A model generated the notes under the pieces. That model worked only from the letters and a program-made list of their open reading frames with translations, did not search any database and was not told the origin of the DNA. From JAWVFM01 sp963739355 (GTDB taxonomy: Bacteria; Actinomycetota; Thermoleophilia; Solirubrobacterales; 70-9): 64,000 nt of DNA. Of this stretch, positions 7,579 to 15,884 are shown piece after piece. The stretch is from positions 496,001-560,000 of the forward strand of contig CAVUAD010000007.1 in the NCBI GenBank assembly GCA_963739355.1, written 5' to 3'. Each line of letters opens with the position of its first letter. Position 1 is the first letter of the stretch. Both the position numbers and the translations under genes were made by a program.

Positions 7579-8403
7579 ATGGCGCGCCTGATGGGGATCG
7601 TCAACGTCACCCCCGACTCGTTCTCCGACGGGGGTCGTTACCTCGACGCCGAGGCCGCGGTGGCGCACGCGCGCGGGCTGGCAGGCCAAGGGGCGGACAT
7701 CCTCGACATCGGCGGGGAGTCCACCCGCCCCGGGGCCCAGGCGGTCACCGCCGAGGTCGAGCGTGAGCGCACGCTCCCCGTCGTTGCCGCGCTCACGGAC
7801 ACGGATGAGGCGTCCGTTCCAGTCTCGATCGACACCTCCAAGGCCGCAGTCGCGGAGGCGGCTCTCGGGGCGGGCGCCACGATCGTCAACGACGTCACGG
7901 CGCTTCGCGCCGATCCGGACCTCGCCGCCGTCTGCGCGGCCGCGGGCTGCGAGGTCGTCCTCATGCACATGCTCGGGACCCCACGGACCATGCAGGACGA
8001 CCCGCGCTACGAAGACGTCGTCGACGACGTGAAGGCGTTCCTCACCGAGCGCATCGAAGCCGCCGTCGGCGAGGGCATCGCCGAGGAACGGATCTGGGTT
8101 GACCCTGGGATCGGGTTCGGCAAGACCGTGGAGCACAACCTCGAGCTCACCCGGCGGCTCGGCGAGCTCCGCGACCTCGGCAGGCCGATCGTCTTTGGCA
8201 GCTCGCGCAAGAGCCACCTGGGGGCGATCACGGGCCGCGAGGTGGACGACCGCCTCGGAGCGACCATCGCCAGCAACGTCCTCGCGCTTCGCGCCGGCGC
8301 CGACGTCCTCCGGGTGCACGACGTCGAGCCCCTGGCGGATGCCATCCGCGCCGCCGAGGTGATTCTCTCCCGCCGCGAATGGCGGGGCGACCCGAGCGGC
8401 TGA
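7579..8403 (+). CDS. folP: Dihydropteroate synthase
   Basis: Condenses para-aminobenzoate with hydroxymethyl-dihydropterin pyrophosphate in folate synthesis; target of sulfonamides. Signature GIVNVTPDSFSDGGRY at residues 6-21, second pterin-site signature DIGGESTRPGA (~48-58), and the C-terminal GSSRKS loop with catalytic Arg/Lys are all intact; 274 residues is normal. First gene of a folP-folB-folK run. A TAGCGT hexamer (7566-7571) lies 7 nt before the ATG. Confidence 0.96.
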   Translation: MARLMGIVNVTPDSFSDGGRYLDAEAAVAHARGLAGQGADILDIGGESTRPGAQAVTAEVERERTLPVVAALTDTDEASVPVSIDTSKAAVAEAALGAGATIVNDVTALRADPDLAAVCAAAGCEVVLMHMLGTPRTMQDDPRYEDVVDDVKAFLTERIEAAVGEGIAEERIWVDPGIGFGKTVEHNLELTRRLGELRDLGRPIVFGSSRKSHLGAITGREVDDRLGATIASNVLALRAGADVLRVHDVEPLADAIRAAEVILSRREWRGDPSG

Positions 8404-8424
8404 ATGATCTAGCTTCACGGGGTC

Positions 8425-8844
8425 TTGGAGGGACACGACGAGACAACCGAGGCGCGGGTCGAGGTCGAGCTGCACGGGCTCTCGATCTACACCCACCATG
8501 GGGTCACCGACGCCGAGCGCGAGATCGGCCAGCGCCTGGTGATCGACGTGGCCTTCGACGTGCCCTCCTGCGACGCGGTGGTCACCGACCGCATCGAGGA
8601 CACCATCGACTACGGCGAGGTGGCGGACATCGTCTCCTTCGCGGCGAGCGAGCGCAGCTACAAGACGCTCGAGCGACTCTGCAAGGTGATCGGCGAGCGG
8701 CTCATGGAGCGCTTCGGATGCGAGTCGGCCCGGGTGCGCGCCGCCAAGCCGGAGCCGCCGCTGCCGCTCTCGATCGAGGAGGTGGCGGTCGAGGTGACCC
8801 ACGACCGGATCGACCTCGGCGGGGAGACGGAAGGCGAGGGGTGA
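8425..8844 (+). CDS. folB: Dihydroneopterin aldolase
   Basis: Converts dihydroneopterin to 6-hydroxymethyl-dihydropterin and glycolaldehyde, the step before FolK. Family pattern LHGLSIYTHHGVTDAEREIGQ near the N-terminus (glutamate of the active site in 'DAERE'), DTIDYGEV in the middle and KPEPPLPLSIEEVAVEV near the end with the conserved lysine. 139 residues from TTG at 8425; a TAGCTT hexamer lies 9 nt before it and no ATG/GTG is available at this end of the domain. The stop overlaps the folK start by 3 nt (GTGA). Confidence 0.93.
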   Translation: MEGHDETTEARVEVELHGLSIYTHHGVTDAEREIGQRLVIDVAFDVPSCDAVVTDRIEDTIDYGEVADIVSFAASERSYKTLERLCKVIGERLMERFGCESARVRAAKPEPPLPLSIEEVAVEVTHDRIDLGGETEGEG

Positions 8845-9335
8845 GGCGCCGCGGCTATCTCGGCCTCGGCTCCAACGTCGGCGACTCGAGGGCGAACCTC
8901 AGGCGGGCGATCGAGCTGCTCGGCGAGCACAGGGTGGAGGTGGAGGCGGTGTCGTCCACCTACGTCACCGAACCGGTCGGCGAGTACCTCGACCAGCCCG
9001 ACTTCCTGAACGCGGCGATCCGGATCTCCACCGAGCTCGAGCCCGCCGAGCTGCTCGACGTGTGCAAGGCCGTCGAGGCCGAGTTGGGCCGTGTCTTCGG
9101 CGGCCCGCGTCACGGGCCGCGACCGATCGACGTAGACGTGCTCCTGCTCGGCGACGTCGAGCTCGAGACCGAGCGCCTGACGCTGCCCCACCGCGAGGTG
9201 ACCAGCAGGCGCTTCGTGATGGTTCCGCTGCTCGAGCTCGACTCGGACCTCTCGCTCCCGGACGGCACGCCCGTTGCCGAGGCCCTGGAGCGGCTCGGGG
9301 ACCGGGAGCGCGTGGACGCCGCCGGTCCGCTCTGA
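8841..9335 (+). CDS. folK: 6-hydroxymethyl-dihydropterin pyrophosphokinase
   Basis: ATP-dependent pyrophosphorylation of hydroxymethyl-dihydropterin, feeding FolP. YLGLGSNVGDSRANL at the N-terminus, TEPVGEYLDQPDFLNAA in the pterin-binding part and the GPRPIDVDVLLLGD signature with the two Mg-binding aspartates. 164 residues from GTG at 8841, which overlaps the folB TGA, so the pair is translationally coupled; a longer reading upstream lies inside folB. Ends next to the REP-like element at 9336. Confidence 0.95.
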   Translation: MRRRGYLGLGSNVGDSRANLRRAIELLGEHRVEVEAVSSTYVTEPVGEYLDQPDFLNAAIRISTELEPAELLDVCKAVEAELGRVFGGPRHGPRPIDVDVLLLGDVELETERLTLPHREVTSRRFVMVPLLELDSDLSLPDGTPVAEALERLGDRERVDAAGPL

Positions 9336-9420
9336 TGGTGTCAGGCACGTAGCGCTCACGTGCTCATGACCTGCCGGTGCCTACGTGCCTGACACCAAGG
9401 TGCCTACGTGCCTGACACCA
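9336..9420. repeat. REP-like inverted repeat with duplicated arm
   Basis: TGGTGTCAGGCACGTAG (9336-9352) faces its perfect 17-bp inverse (9381-9397), and that second arm is directly repeated at 9404-9420. The GTGTCAGGCAC core with an adjoining GTAG resembles the REP sequences mobilised by REP-associated tyrosine transposases (family knowledge); no transposase gene is in the window. The minus-strand GST-like gene ends inside it. Confidence 0.8.
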
Positions 9421-10156
9421 ATGGCGCGAGCCAGTCCGCCGGCAGGATCGGCGGGACCTTGCCCGGGTAGTCCGGCACGACCCGCGCGGCGAGCTGCCCG
9501 GCGGGGCGCCCGGCGATCGCGTCGCGGAGATCGTCGAGAGTCATCACGAGGCGAACGCTGGTTCCGATCTGGTAGTCGGCGGCGTTCAGCTGCGGGCCGC
9601 CGAGCACGCCGGCCGCGATCCAGGCGTCGATCTTGTCGAGGTAGCCCGGCAGGGCGGCCACGTCGGCCCTCGCGTTCTCGTCGCCGGCGTCGTTGAATCG
9701 CGCGGACATCGCGACGACCGGCGCCGCCGTCGCCATCGCCAGCTTGAGCGGCACGCCGAGCCGCGCGCCCTGCGAGAAGCTCTCGAGCGGGCCGCGGTCG
9801 CGGCGGAGCGCGTTCCACAGGATGCGGCGGGCGGGAGCCTGGAGGGTCTCGTCGCCCCACGTCTCCGCCTCTTCCACGGCGGCGCGGGCCTCCGGGTCGG
9901 CGGGGAACAGAGGAGGATCCGGCACGACCCGGTCGAGCTCCCTCGAGATCTCGCGGGAGCCCTGGACCTTGGCCCCGTCGATCTTGAGCGCGGGAACGGT
10001 GACGCCGGAGAAGCCGGCGGCGCGGAGCATCGCCTTCGAGACGACGGGGATCAGATCCCGGCGCTTGTACTCGATGCCCTTCGCCTCGAGCATCAGGCGG
10101 GCCGTCATCGCCGGGTGCGAGCCGGGGATCACGTAAAGGGTCGCGCGGGCGGCCAT
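9404..10156 (-). CDS. Glutathione S-transferase-like protein
   Basis: Thioredoxin-fold N-terminus (ATLYVIPGSHPAMTARLMLE), a cis-Pro region (VTVPALKIDG) and SREI in the place of the GST 'ES.aI' contact, then an all-helical C-terminal domain: the architecture of GST family proteins, about 250 residues. Because glutathione is rare in actinobacteria the thiol cofactor is open. ATG at 10156 is chosen because TACGAT (10167-10172, minus strand) lies 10 nt upstream; ATG at 10168 would add four residues. The last codons (Leu-Val-Ser-Gly-Thr-stop) come from the REP-like repeat, so the C-terminus has been rewritten by its insertion. Confidence 0.75.
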   Translation of the reverse strand: MAARATLYVIPGSHPAMTARLMLEAKGIEYKRRDLIPVVSKAMLRAAGFSGVTVPALKIDGAKVQGSREISRELDRVVPDPPLFPADPEARAAVEEAETWGDETLQAPARRILWNALRRDRGPLESFSQGARLGVPLKLAMATAAPVVAMSARFNDAGDENARADVAALPGYLDKIDAWIAAGVLGGPQLNAADYQIGTSVRLVMTLDDLRDAIAGRPAGQLAARVVPDYPGKVPPILPADWLAPLVSGT

Positions 10157-10183
10157 GAGGGTGGCCATCGTATGGTTTTCCTC

Positions 10184-10960
10184 ATGCTGCTTGCAATCGA
10201 CGTCGGCAACACCCAGACCCATGCGGGGGTCTTCGACGGCGAGGACCTCATGGAGAGCTGGCGCTTCGCGACCGAGGCCGAGGCCACGGCCGACGAGCTC
10301 GCGATGCGCTTCTCCAGCCTTCTGAGCCTTCGGGACCTCGACCTCCGGGCAATGGACACCGCCATCGTCGCCTCCGTGGTCCCGCAGCTCACCACCGACT
10401 ACGCCGTGATGTGCGAGCGCTACGCCCGCGCGAACCTCCTGATCGTGGGCCCCGGCGTCAAGACGGGCATGCCGATCAGGCTGGACAACCCGCTCGAGCT
10501 CGGGGCCGACCGGCTCGTCAACGCGGTCGCCGCCTACGACCGCTTCGGCGACGCGTGCGCGGTGGTCGACTTCGGGACCGCGATCACGTTCGACGCGATC
10601 TCCGCGGACGGGGAGTACCTCGGCGGCGTCATCGGGCCGGGCGTCGCGATCTCGATGGAGGCGCTCGCCGAACGGACGGCGAAGCTCCCGCCGATCGAGC
10701 TGGGCGAGCCCCTCGGGGAGCCCGGCGGCGTCATCGGGAAGTCGACCGCTCAGAGCCTGCAGTCCGGCCTCATCTACGGGTTCGCGGGAGCGGTCGACGC
10801 GATCGCCGCGCGCGTTCAGCGCGAGCTGGGTCCGGAGGCCAAGTTCATCGCCACCGGCGGGCACGCGCACGCGATCGTGCCGTACTGCGAGCTCGTCAAC
10901 GAGGTTGACGACCTCCTTACGCTCACCGGCCTCAGATTGATCTGGGAAAGAAATGCCTGA
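10184..10960 (+). CDS. coaX: Type III pantothenate kinase
   Basis: First step of coenzyme A synthesis, ATP-dependent phosphorylation of pantothenate; ASKHA fold, not feedback-inhibited by CoA. Phosphate-binding DVGNTQTH at residues 5-12, GADRLVNAVAA (~108) with catalytic Asp, and VVDFGTAITFD. 258 residues. ATG at 10184 matches the family N-terminus (MLLAIDVGNT) and has TATGGT 7 nt upstream (10171-10176); ATG at 10172 is less likely. The gene diverges from the GST-like gene with overlapping -10 boxes. Overlaps the next gene (dus) by 8 nt. Confidence 0.95.
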   Translation: MLLAIDVGNTQTHAGVFDGEDLMESWRFATEAEATADELAMRFSSLLSLRDLDLRAMDTAIVASVVPQLTTDYAVMCERYARANLLIVGPGVKTGMPIRLDNPLELGADRLVNAVAAYDRFGDACAVVDFGTAITFDAISADGEYLGGVIGPGVAISMEALAERTAKLPPIELGEPLGEPGGVIGKSTAQSLQSGLIYGFAGAVDAIAARVQRELGPEAKFIATGGHAHAIVPYCELVNEVDDLLTLTGLRLIWERNA

Positions 10961-11945
10961 ACCGCTGGCATCCCCCTTCAAGATCGGCGACGTCGAGATC
11001 CCGAACCGCCTGCTGCTGGCGCCCCTGGCCGGCATCGGGAACTGGTTCGTGCGCCTTCAGGCGCGTCGCTACGGGGCGGGGCTCGCGGTGTCCGAGATGG
11101 TGTCCGCGATCGCCCTCGAGCGCGGCAACCGCCGCACCCACGAGGAGATGCTCCGCATCCATCCGGACGAGCACCCGGTCTCCGTGCAGCTCTTCGGCCC
11201 GGACCCGGCGGCGGTGCGCCGGGCGGCGGCGATGGCGGTCGGGGCCGGCGCGGACATCGTCGATCTCAACATGGGCTGCCCGGTCCGCAAGGTGGTGAAG
11301 ACCGGCGCCGGCGTCGCCCTGCTCGAGCGGCCCGGGCTCGCCGTCGCGATCGCCCGCGCCGCGCGCGAGGGCGCCGCCGGCCGCCCGGTCACCGTGAAGC
11401 TGCGCTCCGGGATGCGCCAGGGCGACCGGTCGGGCTTCGACCTCGCGGTCAGGCTCGTGGAGGAGGCCGGCGTCGCCGCCGTCGGCTTCCACCCGCGAAG
11501 CGCCAACGTCCATCACGCCGGCAGCCCCGACTACGCGCTGGCCCGCGAGCTCGCGGGGCGGCTCGCCGTCCCCGTAGTGCTCTCCGGCGGCCTGCGCACC
11601 GCGCAGCGCGCCCGCGATGCGTACGAGGAGTCCGAGGCGGACGCCCTCATGCTCGCGCGGGGAGCGCTCGGCAACCCATGGCTCTTCGCCGAGCTCGCCG
11701 GGTTCCGGTCGGGAGCCCCGCAGCCGGAGGAGATCGACGCGGAGCTTCGCTGGCTGATCGACCGCGCCGAGGAGCATTGGGGCGCCGAGCGGGCGACCCG
11801 CAACCTGCGCAAGCTCTACCCGCCCTACCTGGAGGCGCTTGGAATCCGCGGTCCGCGCGCCGACGCGTTCATGCGGATGCGCAGCCTGGAGGAGGTCCGG
11901 GCGCTTCTCCGGGACGCCTGGGATGTCGCTCCGATGGCGGCCTGA
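10953..11945 (+). CDS. dusB: tRNA-dihydrouridine synthase, DusB type
   Basis: FMN enzyme reducing uridines in the tRNA D-loop. TIM barrel beginning NRLLLAPLAGIGNWFVR, catalytic cysteine in NMGCPVRKV (~Cys109), and a lysine-containing 'VKLRSGM' flavin-site strand; the C-terminal helical tRNA-binding part is present. 330 residues is normal. Starts 8 nt inside coaX, so coupled. The specific position modified cannot be told from sequence; the DusB name follows the Bacillus order next to lysS. Confidence 0.9.
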   Translation: MPEPLASPFKIGDVEIPNRLLLAPLAGIGNWFVRLQARRYGAGLAVSEMVSAIALERGNRRTHEEMLRIHPDEHPVSVQLFGPDPAAVRRAAAMAVGAGADIVDLNMGCPVRKVVKTGAGVALLERPGLAVAIARAAREGAAGRPVTVKLRSGMRQGDRSGFDLAVRLVEEAGVAAVGFHPRSANVHHAGSPDYALARELAGRLAVPVVLSGGLRTAQRARDAYEESEADALMLARGALGNPWLFAELAGFRSGAPQPEEIDAELRWLIDRAEEHWGAERATRNLRKLYPPYLEALGIRGPRADAFMRMRSLEEVRALLRDAWDVAPMAA

Positions 11946-11954
11946 AGCGCTTTT

Positions 11955-11981
11955 TTGCCCGCCAGAACCCCTCGCTATAAT
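11955..11981 (+). promoter_or_regulatory. greA promoter
   Basis: A perfect TATAAT at 11976-11981 with TTGCCC at 11955-11960 (15 nt spacing; TTTGCC one base earlier gives 16). Expected transcription start about 11988, which leaves a ~110-nt leader before greA. Confidence 0.6.
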
Positions 11982-12005
11982 CTCGCGCCCTGCTCGCCCC
12001 GGTGT

Positions 12006-12039
12006 ACGCCAGAAGGCGTCCCGCCTCGGGCGTTTTGTT
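12006..12039 (+). promoter_or_regulatory. Terminator/anti-terminator-like hairpins in the greA leader
   Basis: Two hairpins share bases: ACGCC (12006-12010)/GGCGT (12015-12019) with an AGAA loop, and CG-t-CCCG (12017-12023)/CGGGCG (12027-12032) followed directly by TTTTGTT (12033-12039). They cannot form together. The second has the form of an intrinsic terminator, one of the few T-tracts in this GC-rich window. Confidence 0.5.
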
Positions 12040-12099
12040 CGTTGAAATGCGGGTGCGTTCACGTTTAGGACGACTGCACTCGGGAATGAGGTTGGGACT

Positions 12100-12579
12100 G
12101 TGGCTCGCGAATCCCTCATAACCAAGGACGGGCTCGAGAAGCTCCGCGAGGAGGTTGAGTTCCTGACGACGCAGAAGCGCCGTGAGGTTGCCGAGCGCAT
12201 CAAGGAGGCGCGGGAGTTCGGCGACATCAGCGAGAACTCCGAGTACGACGACGCCAAGAACGAGCAGGCGATGCTCGAGCAGCGGATCGCGCAGCTCGAG
12301 GAGCGGCTCCGCCGCTCGACGGTCATCGACAAGGCGAAGGTCGACACCGACCAGGTCTCGGTCGGCGTCATCGTCCACGTGAAGGATCAGAAGTCCGGCG
12401 ACTCCCGGAAGTTCCAGATCGTCGGGTCGACGGAGGCAAATCCAGCCGAGCAGAAGCTCTCCAACGAATCGCCCATCGGCAAGGCCCTGCTGGGCCGCAA
12501 GCGTGGCGAGGTCGTCGCGGTCGACGTGCCCCGCGGGCCCAAGAAGAAGCTCAAGATCACGAAGATCGAGAGCGCCTAG
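12100..12579 (+). CDS. greA: Transcription elongation factor GreA
   Basis: Rescues backtracked RNA polymerase by stimulating transcript cleavage through the secondary channel. Coiled-coil N-terminal domain (residues 1-75) with the acidic tip in FGDISENSEYDDAK (Asp/Glu at ~43-46 coordinate the catalytic Mg), then the FKBP-like C-terminal domain with SPIGKALLGRKRGEVV. 159 residues, standard. GTG start at 12100 matches the family N-terminus. Its TAG stop overlaps the stop of the convergent reductase gene in a CTAG tetramer. The long leader with terminator-like hairpin suggests attenuation. Confidence 0.97.
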   Translation: MARESLITKDGLEKLREEVEFLTTQKRREVAERIKEAREFGDISENSEYDDAKNEQAMLEQRIAQLEERLRRSTVIDKAKVDTDQVSVGVIVHVKDQKSGDSRKFQIVGSTEANPAEQKLSNESPIGKALLGRKRGEVVAVDVPRGPKKKLKITKIESA

Positions 12580-13115
12580 CTCACGATGACCGGCCGGCGG
12601 GCCGGCGCGGGACGAGCTGCACGACGGGAATCGTCCGGCGCGGCCGCGGCCGCGGCACGCTCGCGGTAGGTCGCGTACGGGCTGAAGACGCGGTCCGCAA
12701 GCTCCCACAGCCTCGCCAACACGGCGTCGTCCTCGATGACCTCGGCGCGAAACGGCCGCCCGTTCAGGCGGACGTCCGGGTGCGCCCGGAGGTTGTGGAA
12801 CCAGGCGGGATGCTCCGGAAGGCCGAGCTTCGAGGCGACGATGGTCACCCGCTCCCCGTCGTTGAAGTAGAGGACCCCGTTCCGGCGCAGGCGGTTGCTG
12901 CGCGCGCCGTGCGTCTCGAGGAGCGCCGTCGGCAGCATGAGCCCCAGCCCGACCCGGCCGCGCGTCAGCCGCATCAGCACCGGATCCAGCCTCCACACCA
13001 GCCTGGGCGACAGCCACATGCCCAGCCGTGTGCCGCTGAGGGCGACGAACGCCCGGTAGAGCCGGCCGTGCGGGGCACGTGGGTCCACGTAGGGGAGAGC
13101 ATCGCGGGACGGCAT
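12576..13115 (-). CDS. F420-dependent nitroreductase-family (Ddn-like) protein
   Basis: A 179-residue protein whose central part follows the deazaflavin-dependent reductase pattern: LLETHGARSNRLRRNGVLYF (like 'TTGRKSGKPR..PLLY'), VTIVASKLGLPEHPAWFHNLRAHPDV and a split-barrel end. Family members bind F420 and reduce quinones or nitro compounds. The N-terminal ~50 residues and Ala-rich C-terminal ~30 residues are extensions. ATG at 13115 lies only 24 nt from the divergent lysS start. Convergent stop overlap with greA. Presence of F420 in this organism is not shown here. Confidence 0.75.
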   Translation of the reverse strand: MPSRDALPYVDPRAPHGRLYRAFVALSGTRLGMWLSPRLVWRLDPVLMRLTRGRVGLGLMLPTALLETHGARSNRLRRNGVLYFNDGERVTIVASKLGLPEHPAWFHNLRAHPDVRLNGRPFRAEVIEDDAVLARLWELADRVFSPYATYRERAAAAAAPDDSRRAARPAPARRPVIVS

Positions 13116-13139
13116 GCGCCGGTAGCGTAGGCTCGCGCG

Positions 13140-14639
13140 GTGAGCGAAGGCGCCACAGAACCCCCTGCACCGGCGGAGCAGGCCGTGGACGTGCTCGCCG
13201 AGCGGCGGGAGAAGCTGGACCGGCTGCGGGAGGCCGGGATCGAGCCCTTCCCGCACGCGTTTCCGGGGCGGGTCGACATCGCGACGGTCCGCGCCGCCCA
13301 CGAGGATCTGGAGGCGGGTGCGGAGACGGACTCGGCCGTTCGCGTGGCCGGGCGCATCGTCGCCCGCCGCGGTCACGGCAAGGCGGCGTTTCTCGATCTC
13401 GTCGACGGCTCCGGGCGCATCCAGCTCCACTCGCGCGAGGACGTCCTGGGGGAGGAGAGCCATGCGAGCCTGGTCGGCCTCGACCTCGGCGACTTCGTGG
13501 GGGTCGACGGCAGGGTCTTCGCGACGCGGCGCGGCGAGCTCTCGCTCCAGCTCACGGGCTGGACCCTCCTGGCGAAGAGCCTGCGGCCACCTCCCGACAA
13601 GTTCCACGGCCTCGAGGACGTCGAGACCCGCCTGCGCCGTCGCGAGCTCGACCTCATCGCCAACCCGCAGGTGCGGGAACGCTTCGTGCTGCGCAGTCGC
13701 GTCGTCGCCGCGATCCGGCGACGGCTCGACGAGTGGGGGTTCCTGGAGGTCGAGACCCCGGTGCTGCAGCCGCTCTACGGCGGGGCGCTCGCCCGGCCGT
13801 TCACCACTCACCACAACGCGCTCGACCGCGACCTCTACCTGCGGATCGCGACGGAGCTCTACCTGAAGCGCTGCATCATCGGCGGCATTGACCGGGTCTA
13901 CGAGCTGGGCAAGGATTTCCGCAACGAGGGCATCTCCCCGAAGCACAACCCCGAGTTCACGATGCTCGAGTGGTACGAGGCGTACGCGGACTACAACGAC
14001 AACGCCGAGCGCCTCGAGCAGCTCGTCGCGGCGGCCGCGCAGGAGGTGCTCGGAACGACGAAGGTGACGCACGGTGACACGGAGATCGACTTCGCCCCGC
14101 CGTGGAAGCGCGTCACGCTCCGCGAGGCGATCCTCGAGGAGTCCGGCATCGACATCGGCGAGCACCTGACCCGCGAGGCGCTTGCGGAGGCCATGGGAAC
14201 CGCCGCCGATCCTGACGAGGGCTGGGGAAAGCTCGTCGACGGGCTGCTCTCGAAGCGCGTCGAGCCGAAGCTCCTGAAGCCCACGTTCATCCTCGACTAC
14301 CCGGTCGAGATGTCGCCGTTCGCCAAGCGCCACCGCGCCGAAGAGGGCCTGGTCGAGCGCTGGGAGGCGTTTGCCGGAGGGATCGAGATCGGCAACTCGT
14401 TCACCGAGCTCAACGATCCCGACGAGCAGCGTGCCCGGTTCGAGATGCAGCAGCAGGAGATCGCCCGAGGCGACGAGGACGCGCAGCCGTACGACGAGGC
14501 GTTCGTCGAGGCGCTCGAGCAGGGGATGCCGCCAACCGGCGGCGTCGGGCTGGGCATCGACCGCCTGGTGATGCTCTTCACGGGCGCCCCCAACCTGCGC
14601 GAGGTGATTCTCTTTCCTGCGATGAGGGAGACGCGATGA
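13140..14639 (+). CDS. lysS: Lysyl-tRNA synthetase, class II
   Basis: Charges tRNA-Lys. N-terminal OB-fold anticodon-binding domain (~55-150, AGRIVARRGHGKAAFLDL), class II catalytic core with motif 2 'FRNEGISPKHNPEFTMLEWY' (residues ~260-280) and motif 3 GGVGLGIDRLVMLF near the C-terminus. 499 residues. GTG start at 13140; TAGCGT (13123-13128) lies 11 nt upstream and could be its -10 box. Overlaps the FHA gene by 4 nt (ATGA). Confidence 0.97.
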   Translation: MSEGATEPPAPAEQAVDVLAERREKLDRLREAGIEPFPHAFPGRVDIATVRAAHEDLEAGAETDSAVRVAGRIVARRGHGKAAFLDLVDGSGRIQLHSREDVLGEESHASLVGLDLGDFVGVDGRVFATRRGELSLQLTGWTLLAKSLRPPPDKFHGLEDVETRLRRRELDLIANPQVRERFVLRSRVVAAIRRRLDEWGFLEVETPVLQPLYGGALARPFTTHHNALDRDLYLRIATELYLKRCIIGGIDRVYELGKDFRNEGISPKHNPEFTMLEWYEAYADYNDNAERLEQLVAAAAQEVLGTTKVTHGDTEIDFAPPWKRVTLREAILEESGIDIGEHLTREALAEAMGTAADPDEGWGKLVDGLLSKRVEPKLLKPTFILDYPVEMSPFAKRHRAEEGLVERWEAFAGGIEIGNSFTELNDPDEQRARFEMQQQEIARGDEDAQPYDEAFVEALEQGMPPTGGVGLGIDRLVMLFTGAPNLREVILFPAMRETR

Positions 14640-15028
14640 GCTCCGACTCGCCGGCGCTGGCCGACGCGCGCCGCCGCGGCGATCCCTACCTCGTATACCT
14701 GGACGGATCGGGCCGCGAGCGGGTCCTCTCGATGCCCGACGCCTGGACACGCGTGACGGTCGGCCGGGGCGTCGCCTCGGACGTCTCGCTCTCCTGGGAC
14801 GCGGCGGTCTCGACGGTGCACGCAACCCTCGAACGCCTCGGCGACGACTGGGTGCTGATCGACGAGGGCCTCTCGCGCAACGGTAGCTTCGTGAACGGCG
14901 AGCAGGTCTCTGGCCGGCGCCGCCTGATCGACGGCGACGAGTTGCGCTTCGGGGACACCCGAGTCGGCTTCCACGCGCCGTTCCAGGTGAGCGGCAAGAC
15001 GGAGATCAACCCGCGCCCCGACGCCTGA
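14636..15028 (+). CDS. FHA domain protein
   Basis: Phosphothreonine-binding module of 130 residues, almost all of it FHA domain: VTVGRGVASDVSLSWDAAVS supplies the Gly-Arg and Ser of the phosphopeptide site, STVHATLERL the conserved Ser-x-x-His, and LSRNGSFVNGEQV the Asn-Gly loop. No membrane segment. Coupled to lysS by an ATGA overlap. Likely reads Ser/Thr kinase phosphorylation, but no kinase gene is nearby, so partner unknown. Confidence 0.9.
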   Translation: MSSDSPALADARRRGDPYLVYLDGSGRERVLSMPDAWTRVTVGRGVASDVSLSWDAAVSTVHATLERLGDDWVLIDEGLSRNGSFVNGEQVSGRRRLIDGDELRFGDTRVGFHAPFQVSGKTEINPRPDA

Positions 15029-15035
15029 GACCCGG

Positions 15036-15641
15036 TCAGTGCGGGTGGTAGAAGAGCAGGCTTTCGATCTGCCGCAGCGTCTTCAGGATCCGCGCGTAGC
15101 GTGACTTCGGCGCGGAGCGCGCCTGCGTCGCCTCTCCACACGACGCCGAGCCCGGGTCGTAGAACCAGTCGAAATAGACCTCCCCGCGCACCGCGTCCCC
15201 ATCCTTGCGCTTGCCCGCCCACTGCGTCTTCTGCCGGTAGCCGTAGGGGCCGTAGTAGCTCGATGGTAGGTGCTTGATCCGTGCGACCTTCGTGTAGTGC
15301 GACCTCCGGAGCGGCTTCGAGTCGTAGGTCCCCTGCTGCCGGTAGAAGGGCCTGACGGCCTTGAAGTACTTGGCGGCCGCAGCCTTCGGGGAGTTGGCGC
15401 TGGGGCACTGCGCGGAGCTGAACCCCAGCCCCGAGTAGTCGTCGCCGACGGGGCTCGTGATGTCGATGCCGTTGGCCCCATAGGAGGCGACCCAGTGCTT
15501 GGGCGCGTACCAGGTCCAGTAGTTGTTCACGTGCCGGACGAAGTTCGAGGGGACGCTGCCCTTGGCGGCCGCAAGAGCGCATGCAGGGAGCGCCGCGAGC
15601 AGCCCGCCGGCCAGGAGGAGCTGCGTTGCGATCCGTCGCAT
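15036..15641 (-). CDS. Secreted orphan protein
   Basis: Not recognised. 201 residues with a clear signal peptide (MRRIATQLLLAGGLLAALPACALA, cleavage near 'ALA-AA'); mature protein is Tyr/Trp/Lys-rich with many aromatic residues and two cysteines that could form a disulfide. Start supported by TAGAAT 8 nt upstream on the minus strand (15650-15655). Converges with the FHA gene, 7 nt between stops. Confidence 0.7.
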   Translation of the reverse strand: MRRIATQLLLAGGLLAALPACALAAAKGSVPSNFVRHVNNYWTWYAPKHWVASYGANGIDITSPVGDDYSGLGFSSAQCPSANSPKAAAAKYFKAVRPFYRQQGTYDSKPLRRSHYTKVARIKHLPSSYYGPYGYRQKTQWAGKRKDGDAVRGEVYFDWFYDPGSASCGEATQARSAPKSRYARILKTLRQIESLLFYHPH

Positions 15642-15681
15642 CGGCCACGATTCTAATCACGCCACCCAACGTATTTCCGCA

Positions 15682-15717
15682 GCTTGCGGCCGTGCGTAGC
15701 CAGGCACGGCCGCAAGC
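15682..15717. promoter_or_regulatory. 14-bp inverted repeat between divergent genes
   Basis: GCTTGCGGCCGTGC (15682-15695) and its perfect inverse (15704-15717) enclose 8 nt. It lies upstream of both the secreted orphan and clpC, so it is not a 3' terminator of either. Could be an operator or an RNA hairpin in the clpC leader. Confidence 0.45.
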
Positions 15718-15884
15718 GCGGAGGGCCGCCGGAGGCCCCCGATATACTTCGACTTCGTTCGTAGTCGAGATCCGGAGGTCTAATCCGTCGGCAGAGAGCA
15801 GCCGAAGAAAGTGGATGAGACAGCCGGCGCGCCTGCGTACCCCGGCTAGGAAATCGACGAGACCCCCCGAAAGACACCAAGAAC

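Noticed and set aside
9336..9420. Insertion sequence remnant
   Set aside because: No transposase fragment; the arms match REP-type short repeats instead.
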